In this document: positions 9,312 through 19,264 of the stretch, one piece after another
Numbering within the stretch: the stretch's first letter is position 1
Layout: each line of letters begins with the position of its first letter
Origin: Planctomycetia bacterium
GTDB taxonomy: Bacteria; Planctomycetota; Planctomycetia; Pirellulales; Thermoguttaceae
Assembly (NCBI GenBank): GCA_030527205.1
Contig: JAUNBG010000023.1
Span: forward strand, 11,514-56,834
DNA length: 45,321 bases
Direction: 5' to 3'
Program-made: the position numbers and the translations under genes
The notes under the pieces: generated by a model
Told to the model about the DNA's origin: nothing
The model's database searches: none
Seen by the model: only the letters and a program-made list of their open reading frames with translations

Positions 9312-11558
9312 ATGACAAATGACGATCAAAAGAATAAAACGACAAATCAAACGATTTTGAATGTTTCTTCTGTATCAAACATTAGAAATCTGTATCGTTT
9401 GAGCCTGTTGGGGATAACAATTTCAAGTTTAACTTTTTTAGGTTTTTTGAGCTTTCTGCTTGCCAATTATTACGCTCCCTATCAACTAAACGATCTTTCT
9501 CGAAAGTTGGAAACAAAAAATCAATCTCAAAACGAATATCAATCAAATAATGATTTAACGAATATTTCAGACGATTTTATAATGGACGGGTTGAGTCAGG
9601 AACAAAAAGATGTTGAACTTCCTGTTTCAAAAGAACGGTTTACTTTTTTAATTCTCCCCAATGAGTTTAAGGAATATGTCGAATTAAAAAAACAGCTCAT
9701 AAACGATCCGGATAATTCTGAGCTTCAAGCGAAATTGCGAACTTTGGATGTTGTTCTTCGAGAAGATTTTTTTCAGCGACGTCATAATGCTTCTCAATAT
9801 TCGTTTCTTTTATTGTTTTCAGGCGTTTTATTAATCTTTTTTGCAAAAACGACCGCTGTTTTAAATCGACGTTTAACGGCTGCAAACGTTCAAATCGAAA
9901 GTCAGGGACAACGGCGACATATCAAAAATCTTGAACAAAAGGCGATTTTTGTCGGAATCGCTTTTCTGGGAGCTCTCGCTATTGGGATGACCTTCGGACT
10001 TTGGTTATCGGGACGTTCTGAATTGGAAACGTTTCTGTCGAAAAAGCTTGACGAAGTTGAATCTTCAGTCTTAACGCCTGCGAAAGATAATCATTTGAAT
10101 ATCAAAAATGAACAGCAAGCCAATGAGCCTTTAAGTTCTCCGCCTCAGGATATTGTTATAAACGAAGAACCAAATGTTGATCCAAGGGAACGCGATTCGT
10201 TTTTGAAAATTTGGAATCAGAACTGGCCAACATTTCGCGGACCTTTTCAATGCGGCGTTTTGCGCAAACCGTCTCATCGTTTAAGCGAAACGGATCTGCA
10301 AAGCATTAATTCAACCGAAAATCAATATCCATTGACTTGGAATATTGAAACAAATGAGAATATTCTTTGGAAATCTCCGATTCCATTAGACGGGCATAAT
10401 TCTCCGATCGTTTGGGGCGAACGAATATTCTTGTCCGGGGCGAATGAAACAGAGCGGAAAGTTTTCTGTTTTCATACGAAAACCGGCGCCTTGATTTGGA
10501 TGACAGAAATTCCTGTTTCGCCGGAAGGAACGGGACCGCTCAATTTGAATCATGAAACAGGCTTTGCTCCTTCGACAATGGTTACGGATGGTCAACGGGT
10601 TTACGCGATTTTCCCAAACGGCGATCTCGTCGCTCTTGATTTTGACGGGAAAATCATTTGGCAAAAAGGGTTTGGAATTCCGGAAAATAATTATGGGTTT
10701 ACGGCCTCATTGGCTCTTTGGTTTGATCGCGTTATTATTCAATTCGATGTCGATTCTTTTAAAATAAATGGGGAATCAAGCGAAACGAAAGAGACAATGT
10801 CGGAGAAAAAAAGCGAATCGAAACTTGTTGCGGTTAAAGGAGAGGACGGAACGATTCTTTGGGAAACGTCCCGGCCGGACGCAAAAGGGAGTTGGGGGTC
10901 GCCGATTGTCCAATGCATTGGCGAAACCGATCAAATTGTCCTTATGGGCGATCCGTATTTAGCGGCTTATAATCCGGAAAATGGTCAGGAACTTTGGCGA
11001 TATTCCGGTTTTCGATCCGATGTAACGCCAACGCCGATTGTTGTTGACTCAACCGTTTATGCCGTCAACGAATCGCAGTTCTTTGCGGCGTTGAATGCGA
11101 CAGGAACGGGCGAATTGGCTGAAACCGATCATTTTCTTTGGAAAGCTCAGAGCAGCGGCCTTCCGAATACAGCCAGTCCGCTTCCGTTTCTTGATCGAAT
11201 TTTTCTTCTCGCTGAAAATGGAACATTGACCGGTTTGGATGTTGAAAAACAGGAATCGTTTTGCGAACTCTTCGTTGACGAAGGCGATTCTTTTTATGCT
11301 TCTCCCGTTTTAATTGATCATTATATTTATCTTTTTTCAAAAAGTTCGGATGAACCCAATGCTTATATTATTGACGCCAACAAGTTGACGCCGGAAAATG
11401 TCAACCTTGATATGCTTGATTTGACGGAAGCGGAAAATGCTTTAATTGCTAAAATTCCGCTTGCTCAACCCATTTTTGCCAGCCCGACTCTTAAAGACGG
11501 CGTTTTGGTTATTCGAGATCAAAACAATCTTTGGGGAATCGGCCAATCCCAAAAATGA
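9312..11558 (+). CDS. Membrane-anchored PQQ-like beta-propeller protein
   Basis: A 748-residue protein. It has transmembrane segments at about 31-53, 162-181 and 211-232, with a roughly 110-residue hydrophilic loop between the first two. From about residue 303 (NWPTFRGP) onward there is a PQQ/BamB-type propeller, with blade phrases such as ILWKSPIP, GALIWMTEIP, KIIWQKGFG and GQELWRYSG. The opening WPxFRGP followed by Trp-docking blades is the typical planctomycete PQQ-repeat style. Most such proteins do not bind PQQ, and no dehydrogenase active-site residues are evident. It may be an extracytoplasmic scaffold or a quinoprotein partner of the upstream [4Fe-4S] protein. There is no clear SD at the ATG. 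Confidence 0.8.
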   Translation: MTNDDQKNKTTNQTILNVSSVSNIRNLYRLSLLGITISSLTFLGFLSFLLANYYAPYQLNDLSRKLETKNQSQNEYQSNNDLTNISDDFIMDGLSQEQKDVELPVSKERFTFLILPNEFKEYVELKKQLINDPDNSELQAKLRTLDVVLREDFFQRRHNASQYSFLLLFSGVLLIFFAKTTAVLNRRLTAANVQIESQGQRRHIKNLEQKAIFVGIAFLGALAIGMTFGLWLSGRSELETFLSKKLDEVESSVLTPAKDNHLNIKNEQQANEPLSSPPQDIVINEEPNVDPRERDSFLKIWNQNWPTFRGPFQCGVLRKPSHRLSETDLQSINSTENQYPLTWNIETNENILWKSPIPLDGHNSPIVWGERIFLSGANETERKVFCFHTKTGALIWMTEIPVSPEGTGPLNLNHETGFAPSTMVTDGQRVYAIFPNGDLVALDFDGKIIWQKGFGIPENNYGFTASLALWFDRVIIQFDVDSFKINGESSETKETMSEKKSESKLVAVKGEDGTILWETSRPDAKGSWGSPIVQCIGETDQIVLMGDPYLAAYNPENGQELWRYSGFRSDVTPTPIVVDSTVYAVNESQFFAALNATGTGELAETDHFLWKAQSSGLPNTASPLPFLDRIFLLAENGTLTGLDVEKQESFCELFVDEGDSFYASPVLIDHYIYLFSKSSDEPNAYIIDANKLTPENVNLDMLDLTEAENALIAKIPLAQPIFASPTLKDGVLVIRDQNNLWGIGQSQK

Positions 11559-11586
11559 ACGAAAATTGAGTTGTTTCGATTTTTGG
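11549..11586. terminator. Possible bidirectional hairpin between convergent genes
   Basis: Nested pairing: CCAAAAAT (11549-11556) with ATTTTTGG (11579-11586), and CGAAA (11560-11564) with TTTCG (11574-11578). It overlaps the stop of the propeller gene and faces the end of the convergent glycosidase gene. There is no long free U-run, so termination is a guess. Confidence 0.4.
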
Positions 11587-11612
11587 CGATTCGCAGAGGA
11601 AAAGAACGGTTT

Positions 11613-12806
11613 TCATTTGAAGGGAAATTTGATGAGCATTTCGTAAACAGGCGTTCCCGGTTTTAAATCGTTCATTGTAAAGAAAACGGTTCCCCGAACT
11701 TGTTTTTTGGTCCTGATATAATCCAACTGACGCTTGATTTCGTCTGCGGTTTGCCATTCTGGCGTTTTGGATTTGGAATTGACGCGATAAATGGCCATTC
11801 CGATATAAAGTTTTGTTGACGTTCCTTCTGCAACATCGGCCCACCAATCGACGAGCGTTTTAAAATCGGCAATTTTAAAGCCGATATGCCAATAAATTTG
11901 AGGAATAATATAATCAACCCATTCATTTTTAACCCAACTTCTTGAATCGGCAAAGAGATTGAAATAAGTTTGATTTCCTCGAGTTTGACTTCCGAGCGGA
12001 TGATCGGGTTGATTGGCCCAAATTCCTGCCGGGCTGACTCCCCAAACGACATTGGGGTTGATTTGATGAATCGTTTGATGAATCATTTGAATGAGGAGAT
12101 CAACGTTGTTGCGTCGCCAATCTTCAATATTATTAAAATCGCCGCCATATTGTCGAAAGGTTTCTTCATCCTGAGTCATTTTTCGAGCGGGATAAAAATA
12201 GTCGTCGATATGAATGCCGTCAACGTTATAATTTTGGACAATTTCTGCAATTCCAGAAACGACGAGTTCCCGAACTTCCGGGAGTCCGGGGTTCAAATAG
12301 ATTTTTCCGTCATGTTCGAAGGTCCATTCGGGATGAAGTCGCGCGGGATTATTGATGGCGAGCTTGTCTAAGGTTATTTTGCCAGACGTTACTCGATAGG
12401 GGTTGATCCAGGCATGAATTTGAATGCCGCGCTGATGAGCTCCTTCAACCCAATAAGCCAGCGCGTCAAATTGCTGATCGGGAGCTTCTCCTTGTTTTCC
12501 AGAAAGAAAAGCGGACCAGGGATATATTTTCGACGGATAAAAGGCGTCGCCCATTGGACGAACTTGAAGAAAAACGGCATTGAGCCCCAAGGATTGGATA
12601 ATATCGAGCATGAAATCCGCCTCGTTTTTCATTTCTTCGGCTGAAAGTCCCCTTTTTGAGGGAAAATCAATATTGCTGACCGTTGAAACCCAGACTCCCC
12701 GCAAAATCTTTTCGTTTTGATTTTCATCGGCTCTGTTGTTTGTATTGAATAGACAGACAATGAGGAAAAAGGGAATAATAATGTTGGTTGTTTTGGAGAA
12801 TTTCAT
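11613..12806 (-). CDS. Glycoside hydrolase-like protein, GHL10/DUF187 family
   Basis: A 397-residue secreted protein with a hydrophobic signal peptide (TTNIIIPFFLIVCLF). The mature part starts with the family opening RGVWVSTVSNIDFPS. It continues with AVFLQVRPMGDAFYPS, IQIHAWINPYRV, NVDGIHIDDYFYP (acidic pair expected at the active site of the TIM barrel), VVWGVSPAGIW and VDYIIPQIYWH. These match the glycosyl-hydrolase-like 10 family, whose characterised relatives act on peptidoglycan or polysaccharide. The substrate is unknown here. It converges with the propeller gene (54 bp apart). The start ATG has only a weak GAAAG upstream. Confidence 0.9.
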   Translation of the reverse strand: MKFSKTTNIIIPFFLIVCLFNTNNRADENQNEKILRGVWVSTVSNIDFPSKRGLSAEEMKNEADFMLDIIQSLGLNAVFLQVRPMGDAFYPSKIYPWSAFLSGKQGEAPDQQFDALAYWVEGAHQRGIQIHAWINPYRVTSGKITLDKLAINNPARLHPEWTFEHDGKIYLNPGLPEVRELVVSGIAEIVQNYNVDGIHIDDYFYPARKMTQDEETFRQYGGDFNNIEDWRRNNVDLLIQMIHQTIHQINPNVVWGVSPAGIWANQPDHPLGSQTRGNQTYFNLFADSRSWVKNEWVDYIIPQIYWHIGFKIADFKTLVDWWADVAEGTSTKLYIGMAIYRVNSKSKTPEWQTADEIKRQLDYIRTKKQVRGTVFFTMNDLKPGTPVYEMLIKFPFK

Positions 12807-13308
12807 GAAAATGCTTTCAATGTAAATCGGTTCGCGATAAATAATATTAAAGCAATCAGTTTGGTTTTGGGGGTCAATCTTATTTCGAAGTTTGACAATT
12901 TTGATTGGTTGTTTTTCGATAGGTTTATAAAAAGTATAAACATGAAGGAGAGAAAATCAATAAATTTTATTATTGGATCATTTTTTTTCTATAAAATTTT
13001 TGTATACTGATCTTTATATTGAAGTCGGTAAGCCGGAACGGGCAACAGGTTTTTTCTGCAGAATTCGTTCGTCGTTGTTGGGGTTACGAACTCAAAGATC
13101 TGAGATTTTTAATAATCCTGAATGATTGGTTAAAATCCCTTTCTTGATTCGTTATTTGGACGAAGAAACGCGTCACGAAAGGCTTACATTCCCCATTGAG
13201 CCAAAATGGATGTCGGGAAACGACAGACGACTTACGGAAAGTCAATCGGCAATGTTCCAAATGGGGTTAATTTTATTTAATCGATCAAAAGAATATCAGG
13301 AAAAAATA
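12807..13308 (+). other. Intergenic region before the Gfo/Idh gene
   Basis: Divergent promoter region with no firm gene. It is AT-rich to about 13020, with a TATACT (13003-13008) that could be a -10 without a convincing -35. The reading frame of the downstream oxidoreductase stays open upstream from 13126, but those 61 codons match no family I recognise and begin without an SD. I treat them as leader. Confidence 0.45.
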
Positions 13309-14349
13309 ATGAGCGTTCACAAATTTGGAATTATTGGTTGCGGAATGATTTCGGCGTTTCATGCCAAGGCAATAAAAGAAGCGGGCGGCGAACTTGTTGC
13401 CTGTTATGATCGAATTCCGTTGGCGGCGGAACGAATTGCCAAGGAATTCGGTTGCATTGCATATCATGAATTCAAAGATTTTCTTGACGACGCAAACATC
13501 GAAATTGTAACGATCGGAACTCCGAGCGGCGCTCATTTGGAACCGGCAATGGCCGCCGCAAAAGCGGGAAAGCATATTATTGTTGAAAAACCGCTCGAAA
13601 TAACGCCTGAACGTTGCGATCAAATTATTGAAGCGGCGGATCAAGCGGGCGTTGTTCTTTCGACAGTTTTTCCGAGTCGTTTTCATCAATCGAGCCTTCA
13701 ACTTAAAAAAGCGGTCGAATCGGGACGTTTTGGAAAATTAACTTTAGGGGACGCCATTGTTAAATGGTTTCGAACTCAAGAATATTATGACAGCGGCATT
13801 TGGCGCGGGACTTGGGAATTGGATGGCGGCGGGGCTTTAATGAATCAGGCGATTCACAGCGTTGATCTTTTATCCTGGTTAATGGGACCGGTTGTCGAAA
13901 TTTCCGCTTTGACCGGCCTGGTTGCTCATGAACGAATTGAAGTTGAAGACGTTGCAACCGCCAGCCTTCGATTTGCCAACGGCGCTTTAGGCATTCTTGA
14001 GGCAACAACCGCTGCTTATCCCGGTTATCTTAAACGAATCGAAATTCATGGAAACAATGGTTCGGCTGTTATTGAGGAAGAAGATATTGTTAAATGGGAC
14101 TTCGCTGTTTCGCAACCGGAAGACGCTGATATTCGCGAGACAATGACGAACCGGCTTTCTGGAGGCGGCGGAGCCGCTGATCCTGCCGCGATTGGTCATC
14201 ATGCGCATGCGAAACAGTTCGCCGATGTTATGAACGCGATTGAAACCGGACGAAAACCGCTTATTGACGGTTGGGAAGGTCGACGAAGCGTTGAAATCAT
14301 TTGCGGCGTTTATCAGTCCGCAAAATCAGGGAAAGTCATAAAACTTTAA
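13309..14349 (+). CDS. Gfo/Idh/MocA family oxidoreductase
   Basis: A 346-residue NAD(P)-dependent sugar or polyol dehydrogenase-like protein. The start at 13309 is chosen because CAGGA lies 7-11 nt upstream and the dinucleotide-binding strand follows at once (KFGIIGCGMISAFHAKAI). The second family mark is HIIVEKPLEITPERCD, whose EKP lysine is the conserved catalytic or cofactor residue. The C-terminal alpha/beta domain includes DGGGALMNQAIHSVDLLSWLMG, with the His-x3-Asp pair typical of the family. Members act on many cyclitols, sugars and sugar nucleotides, so the substrate cannot be named. An SD-less frame extends 61 codons further upstream. The gene is monocistronic by position. Confidence 0.9.
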   Translation: MSVHKFGIIGCGMISAFHAKAIKEAGGELVACYDRIPLAAERIAKEFGCIAYHEFKDFLDDANIEIVTIGTPSGAHLEPAMAAAKAGKHIIVEKPLEITPERCDQIIEAADQAGVVLSTVFPSRFHQSSLQLKKAVESGRFGKLTLGDAIVKWFRTQEYYDSGIWRGTWELDGGGALMNQAIHSVDLLSWLMGPVVEISALTGLVAHERIEVEDVATASLRFANGALGILEATTAAYPGYLKRIEIHGNNGSAVIEEEDIVKWDFAVSQPEDADIRETMTNRLSGGGGAADPAAIGHHAHAKQFADVMNAIETGRKPLIDGWEGRRSVEIICGVYQSAKSGKVIKL

Positions 14350-14638
14350 TAGATTATTGCCCGGATAATCGAATCCGTTGAAACTTTTTGATTCCGATTC
14401 TATTTGTTTGTCAGATAAAATCGGAGGCAAAACAACATTAAAGCCGAAACTTGATTCCAAGCCGACATCAAGTTTCGTTGATCAATTCAATTATGCGCAT
14501 TCGTCTTTTGCGATTACGATTTCATTGAACTCAATTGTCTTTTTCCTGAACAGAAAAATTTGAGCTTTTGAGCAAACCGTATCGGAATACAAATGCGCCA
14601 GAAGTTTAAAAGAACTTCAAATTATTAACAACGACGCG

Positions 14639-16288
14639 TTATCGGTTTGTTTTTATGAAATCAATCAAACCGTTTGTTGATGAATCATGAGACGAAACGA
14701 AATTGTTGTCGCGTAAATCTTTTAAGACAACGCCTGCTAATTGCTTGCCCAGTTCGACGCCCATTTGATCAAAAGAATTGATATTCCAAATGATTCCCTG
14801 AACAAAAATCTTCATTTCATAAAGAGCAATCAATTGTCCCAACATTCGAGGCGTTAATTTTTCAAATAAAAATGTATTGGTCGGGCGATTTCCCTCAAAA
14901 ACTTTTGAGGGAGCCAATCGTTGAATTTCTTCGGAAGAAAGTCCGGCTTTTTGAAGTTCTGCCGTTGCTTCTTCAAGCGTTTTTCCCTTCATGAGCGCTT
15001 CTGTTTGAGCGATACAGTTCGCAAGCAATTTGGAATGATGATCGCCAATCGGATTTTGCGATTGAACCGGCGCCAAAAAATCGCAAGGAATTAATTTTGT
15101 TCCTTGATGAATCAATTGATAAAAAGCATGTTGGCCATTGGTTCCCGGTTCGCCCCAAATAATTGGACCGGTCGAATAATCAATCCATTGGCTTTGCCTG
15201 TCGACGCTTTTGCCATTGCTTTCCATATCTCCCTGTTGTAAATAGGCGGGAAAACGATGAAGATATTGGTCATAAGGGAGAATGGCATAGCTTTCGGCTC
15301 CAAAAAAATTGTTATACCAAATTCCAATTAAAGCCATTAAAACAGGAATATTTTGATCAAAAGGAGTCGTTCGAAAATGTTGATCGGCTTCATAAGCGCC
15401 GGTTAATAATTCTTCATAATTTTCAAAGCCAATAGCCAAAACAATGCTCAATCCAATGGCAGACCAAAGCGAATAACGACCGCCAACCCAATTCCAAAAC
15501 TCGAACATATTGTCCGGATTTATTCCAAATGCCTTAACGGCTGATTCGTTTGTTGAAAGAGCGACAAAATGTCTGGCAACGGCGGATTCGTCTTGCGCCG
15601 TTTTGAGAAACCATTCTTTGGCGCTTTGAGCGTTGGTCATTGTTTCAAGCGTTGTAAACGTTTTGGAGGCAATAATAAAAAGCGTCGTCTCCGGATTCAA
15701 ATTTTTCAACGTTTCGACCAAATGAGTTCCGTCAACATTGGAAACAAAATGAATTTTAAGATTGGATTGATAAGGTTTTAAGGCTTCACAGACCATATAA
15801 GGGCCAAGATCGGAACCTCCGATTCCGATATTAACGATATCTTTAATCTTCTTGCCGGAATAACCTTTCCAGTTTCCCTGACGAACAGAATCGCTGAACG
15901 TCTTCATTTTTGCCAAAACCCGATTGATTTTCGGCATTATGTCTTCTTGATCGACATAAACAGGTTGATTTGATCGATTTCGTAACGCCGTATGCAAAAC
16001 AGCGCGCTGTTCTGTAACGTTGATTTTTTGGCCGCTGAACATTGCGTCAATTTTCGATCTCAAATTCGACTGTTCCGTCAGTTTCAACAACAGGGGAATC
16101 GTTTGATCAGTCAAACGGTTTTTAGAATAATCAAATAGAATTCCATTCCAATAAATAGAATATTTTTGAAAACGATCTGGATCGCTGGCAAAAAGTTCCT
16201 TTATGGTATGAGAATCGAAAAAAGATCGATGTTCTTGAAGATTTTTCCAAGCAACAGAATCGGTTAATGCAGACATATTTCTCTTCAT
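14639..16288 (-). CDS. pgi: Glucose-6-phosphate isomerase
   Basis: Interconverts glucose-6-phosphate and fructose-6-phosphate. The 549-residue length and the motifs match the enterobacterial-type enzyme closely: [37 protein letters not shown] with the catalytic Glu, [17 protein letters not shown] with the catalytic His, and GVELGKQLA with the late active-site Lys. An alternative start four codons in (ATG at 16276, giving MSALTDS) follows AAGAG at short spacing; the 16288 ATG has no SD. The choice does not affect the fold. The gene stands alone. A weak GAAGTT/AACTTC hairpin lies about 20-40 bp beyond the stop. Confidence 0.96.
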   Translation of the reverse strand: MKRNMSALTDSVAWKNLQEHRSFFDSHTIKELFASDPDRFQKYSIYWNGILFDYSKNRLTDQTIPLLLKLTEQSNLRSKIDAMFSGQKINVTEQRAVLHTALRNRSNQPVYVDQEDIMPKINRVLAKMKTFSDSVRQGNWKGYSGKKIKDIVNIGIGGSDLGPYMVCEALKPYQSNLKIHFVSNVDGTHLVETLKNLNPETTLFIIASKTFTTLETMTNAQSAKEWFLKTAQDESAVARHFVALSTNESAVKAFGINPDNMFEFWNWVGGRYSLWSAIGLSIVLAIGFENYEELLTGAYEADQHFRTTPFDQNIPVLMALIGIWYNNFFGAESYAILPYDQYLHRFPAYLQQGDMESNGKSVDRQSQWIDYSTGPIIWGEPGTNGQHAFYQLIHQGTKLIPCDFLAPVQSQNPIGDHHSKLLANCIAQTEALMKGKTLEEATAELQKAGLSSEEIQRLAPSKVFEGNRPTNTFLFEKLTPRMLGQLIALYEMKIFVQGIIWNINSFDQMGVELGKQLAGVVLKDLRDNNFVSSHDSSTNGLIDFIKTNR

Positions 16289-16571
16289 TTAGTTGAGTAA
16301 TTTAGGGGGAATGCGTAAAATGGCTGAACTTTTGTAACAAAACAGGGCAAAAAGACAACTCATTATAAACAGAAATATAAGGAAGCCGCAATAAGGACAG
16401 GTTTTGCCTTCATTAATATATTTGTTAATGTCGGTTGGCGAACATAACTGTCCCGCATTTCAACAAGCTTGAATATAATAGCGTCGTTTGCATTATTTTT
16501 GATGTTTTAGCCATTAAAAGTTCATTGATTATTATGTATTGCAATAATAGATTTTGGCGAACAATTAATCA

Positions 16572-17126
16572 TTATTGAGTTTCCAAATCGTTTATAATTT
16601 GATGAATTTTTTCATAAATCAAATCGGGAGACGACATTCGGCCAATTCCTTGTTCTTTGCAGCTTAAATGACCTGAATCAGGGCCAACCATAAAAACGCC
16701 GTCCTGGATTAATTGTTGAACGTTTCGTTGAACGGAAGGTTTGCCCCACATAACAGAATTCATTGCCGGCGCCATTAAAATGGGACCATCGAACGCTAAA
16801 AAAATGGAACTCAACAGATCATCCGCAATGCCATTGGCGGCTTTTCCGATTAAATTCGCCGTTGCCGGAGCAATGCAAAAAAGTTCCGCTTTTCGCGCTA
16901 AATCGATATGAGGATGAATCAAGTCTGATTTCCATAATGAGGAACGAACAGGTCGTCCAGAGAGAGCCTCAAAAGTTTTGGGCGAAATGAGTTTCGTTGC
17001 TGACGTCGTCATGACAACGGAAACGCCCAAACCGGATTGAACCAATTGACTAACAAGGCCAGCTATTTTATAAGCGGCAATTCCTCCTGAAACGCCGATC
17101 AGGATTTCGTGTTTGACGAGCGACAT
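16572..17126 (-). CDS. coaC: Phosphopantothenoylcysteine decarboxylase (CoaC-type flavoprotein)
   Basis: FMN enzyme of coenzyme A synthesis that decarboxylates 4'-phosphopantothenoylcysteine. The 184 residues contain only the CoaC half of Dfp: GVSGGIAAYK (flavin site), catalytic His73 in HPHIDLARKA, MAPAMN with Asn123, and the flexible flap SCKEQGIGRM with Cys156. No CoaB synthetase domain follows, so CoaB must be encoded separately. The start ATG at 17126 overlaps the stop of rpoZ by one base (TGATG), indicating translational coupling; an upstream in-frame extension would run into rpoZ. It is the last gene of the yicC-gmk-rpoZ-coaC group. Confidence 0.92.
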   Translation of the reverse strand: MSLVKHEILIGVSGGIAAYKIAGLVSQLVQSGLGVSVVMTTSATKLISPKTFEALSGRPVRSSLWKSDLIHPHIDLARKAELFCIAPATANLIGKAANGIADDLLSSIFLAFDGPILMAPAMNSVMWGKPSVQRNVQQLIQDGVFMVGPDSGHLSCKEQGIGRMSSPDLIYEKIHQIINDLETQ

Positions 17127-17392
17127 CAGTCCATCATCCCAAAATCGAAATCCAACGGACCAATTTCGTTCCCTTGGGCATCGCGACCGCAAACATTTCC
17201 GTCCATATCGAGATAAATTTTATTTTCCAAAATCTCTTGGATAACAATTTGCAATTTGTCTTTTTTGTCTGTATTGACAAAAGATCGAGCTCCCTTATTC
17301 AAATAAACCAATCGTTTTTGAATGAGAGCGGAAAGTCTGAATCGACCGCCGACTTTGTTGATCAATTCTTCTTCTTTAAGTTCTTCAATCAT
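17126..17392 (-). CDS. rpoZ: RNA polymerase omega subunit
   Basis: An 88-residue protein with the omega core, KVGGRFRLSALIQKRLVYLNKGA, followed by a helix (KLQIVIQEILENKIYLD) and an acidic tail. Omega helps assemble the beta' subunit and in many bacteria is a ppGpp contact. The identification is supported by the classic gmk-rpoZ-coaBC gene order. An SD (AAAGG) lies about 9 nt before the ATG. The gene overlaps coaC by one base and follows gmk after 145 bp. Confidence 0.85.
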   Translation of the reverse strand: MIEELKEEELINKVGGRFRLSALIQKRLVYLNKGARSFVNTDKKDKLQIVIQEILENKIYLDMDGNVCGRDAQGNEIGPLDFDFGMMD

Positions 17393-17537
17393 TTATTTAA
17401 CCTTTATAAAATAACTGATTGTTTAAATTCTGATAGATTTGACGCTTTATTCAACGCGGAATTTTTTCATTATAAAAAATCAATCGAATTTGGATTGAGT
17501 AAAAATAAAAAATTGTTTGATTGATAAAACGACATTC

Positions 17538-18101
17538 TTAATCTGCGACAATAACTTGAGTCAATTCTTGAACAGCTTTACTTATTTCATCGTTAATAAT
17601 TTGATATTGATACAGTTTTCCTTGTTCAATTTCTTTTTGAGACTCGTTTAAACGTTGTTGAATAATTTCTTCCGATTCGGAGCCGCGATGAGTCAACCGT
17701 TGATGAAGCGTTTGCTGATTGGGCGGGAGAATGAATATCGTTTTCGCTTGAGGATATTGTTCCAAAACTTGTTTGGCGCCATTGACATCAATTTCTAAAA
17801 CGACCCATTTTCCTTTCTCAAGAGCGTTGTCAACATCCTGTTTCAATGTCCCATAGGAATGACGACCGAAAACTTCAAAAAATTCGAGAAAACTTCCCTC
17901 TTTTTTCAGACGGTCAAATTCGTTTTGCGAAAAAAAATGATAATCAATGCCATTTTTTTCGCCTGGACGCGGCGGTCTTGTTGTTGCCGAAACGCTTAAA
18001 ACTAAAGGCAATTCTCTGTTTTCAAATAATTTTTGAATTAACGTTCCCTTTCCGACGCCGGAAGGGCCGGAAATGATAATCAATTTGCCTTTCTTTTTCA
18101 T
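17538..18101 (-). CDS. gmk: Guanylate kinase
   Basis: Phosphorylates GMP to GDP with ATP. The 187 residues show the P-loop GPSGVGKGT (12-20), the GMP-binding block VSATTRPPRPGEKNGIDYHF, the YGT segment, LEIDVNGAKQV and the late RxxxRG lid. The size is normal for the family. It lies 36 bp downstream of yicC and upstream of rpoZ, a gene order conserved widely in bacteria. An AGGAG lies about 13 nt before the ATG, a rather long spacing. Confidence 0.96.
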   Translation of the reverse strand: MKKKGKLIIISGPSGVGKGTLIQKLFENRELPLVLSVSATTRPPRPGEKNGIDYHFFSQNEFDRLKKEGSFLEFFEVFGRHSYGTLKQDVDNALEKGKWVVLEIDVNGAKQVLEQYPQAKTIFILPPNQQTLHQRLTHRGSESEEIIQQRLNESQKEIEQGKLYQYQIINDEISKAVQELTQVIVAD

Positions 18102-18137
18102 ATATCGGTCGATGCTCCTGAAACAAAATTCAAAAAC

Positions 18138-19040
18138 TTATGCGACGTTTTGAACCATTTCGCGAATTCGTTCAATAACTGTTTTCATTTCAACAACGCA
18201 ATTGGTTATCTCGATATAATTCGCTTTTGAACCAATTGTATTTGCTTCGCGCAAAAATTCCTGAGTTAAAAAGTCAAGTTTTTTTCCGCAATCTTTTTCC
18301 TCGGAAATCGCGGAATAAAATTGCTTCAAATGCGATTGGAAACGAACGATTTCTTCTGAAATATCCGCTTTATCTGTAAACAGAGCAATTTCCCGAATTA
18401 AATCGCCGGGCGAAACCGTTAAATGTTGCTCATCCATTATTTTCGTTATTCGCTCTGTCAAACGGGTTCGATAATTTTGGACAACCTGCGGCGCAAAGAT
18501 TTCAACCTGTTTAATCAATTGTTCGAGTTTTTGGCAATTATCTCGAAGATTGATTTCCATTTGATAACCCTCTTTTTGTTGCATATCTTGAAGCTGCGAT
18601 AGCGCTATTTCCAAATTCTGAGCAACAAGTTTCCATACAGCATTGAGCTTTTCTTCCGTCAGATTTTTGAAATTGTCGCATAAAACAAAAGGAAGACGCA
18701 AAAAGTCGCTGACATTTCCTGTTGAAAGAGTTTGGTCGTTCAATTGATCTCGAACCAATGAAGCGGCTTGAATATATTGTTTCAGAAGAGGAATATTATA
18801 TAAGGAATCCAGATTTGTTAAAGAAGGTTCCTCAGTTATCTGTAAAGATAATATTACTGATCCTCGATTAATATATTTTTTGACAATTGGTTCAATTTTT
18901 GGTTCAAAAACAGAATATTTGTCGGGCAATTTTATCGATAACTTAAAATATCGATTATTAACTGCTTTGATTTCAGAAATCAAGGAAAGACCATCGGCAG
19001 TTGTTTTTGCGCCGCCAAACCCCGTCATGCTGAACAACAA
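18138..19040 (-). CDS. yicC: YicC/YloC family endoribonuclease
   Basis: About 300 residues beginning just before the family signature SMTGFGGAKT, then EIKAVNNRYFKLSIKLP, and ending with the conserved LDFLTQEFLREANTIGSKA and VVEMKTVIERIREMVQNV. YicC-family proteins are RNases reported to act in small-RNA turnover. Start choice: AAAGGAG (19048-19054) is 7 nt before a TTG at 19040 but only 1 nt before a TTG at 19046, so 19040 is preferred; the ATG at 19028 is 19 nt away. The start is therefore most likely a TTG. It heads the yicC-gmk-rpoZ-coaC group. Confidence 0.9.
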   Translation of the reverse strand: MLFSMTGFGGAKTTADGLSLISEIKAVNNRYFKLSIKLPDKYSVFEPKIEPIVKKYINRGSVILSLQITEEPSLTNLDSLYNIPLLKQYIQAASLVRDQLNDQTLSTGNVSDFLRLPFVLCDNFKNLTEEKLNAVWKLVAQNLEIALSQLQDMQQKEGYQMEINLRDNCQKLEQLIKQVEIFAPQVVQNYRTRLTERITKIMDEQHLTVSPGDLIREIALFTDKADISEEIVRFQSHLKQFYSAISEEKDCGKKLDFLTQEFLREANTIGSKANYIEITNCVVEMKTVIERIREMVQNVA

Positions 19041-19179
19041 CGCCAATCTCCTTTGAATGTGAAAAAGTTTGCGTCAAACAGGAAACTTTTCGCCCTGATT
19101 TTGCTCTATTTATTCGAAGATTAAAGTTTGTTCGTTTTAATAAAACAAACAATATAAAATGATTCTTGTTGATCTTTCT

Positions 19180-19233
19180 GATAACAAAAAAACACAAAAA
19201 ACCATTTGAACTTTTCTGCAAAGCCAAATGGTT
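19180..19233 (-). terminator. Rho-independent terminator after secG
   Basis: Read on the minus strand, AACCATTTG pairs with CAAATGGTT (19200-19208 and 19225-19233). There is extra CTTT/AAAG pairing in the loop, then a U-rich run of two T blocks (TTTTTTG, TGTTTTTTTG). It lies about 30 bp after the secG stop and separates tpiA-secG from yicC-gmk-rpoZ-coaC. Confidence 0.85.
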
Positions 19234-19264
19234 AAAAATATGCAATAACGACCCAATGAAAATA

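Noticed and set aside
12892..12940. Promoter TTGACA upstream of the Gfo/Idh gene
   Set aside because: No -10 at acceptable spacing; downstream TATAAA-like words are 27 bp or more away.
13126..13308. N-terminal extension of the Gfo/Idh protein
   Set aside because: The SD and the Rossmann strand both place the start at 13309; the extension has no homology I recognise.
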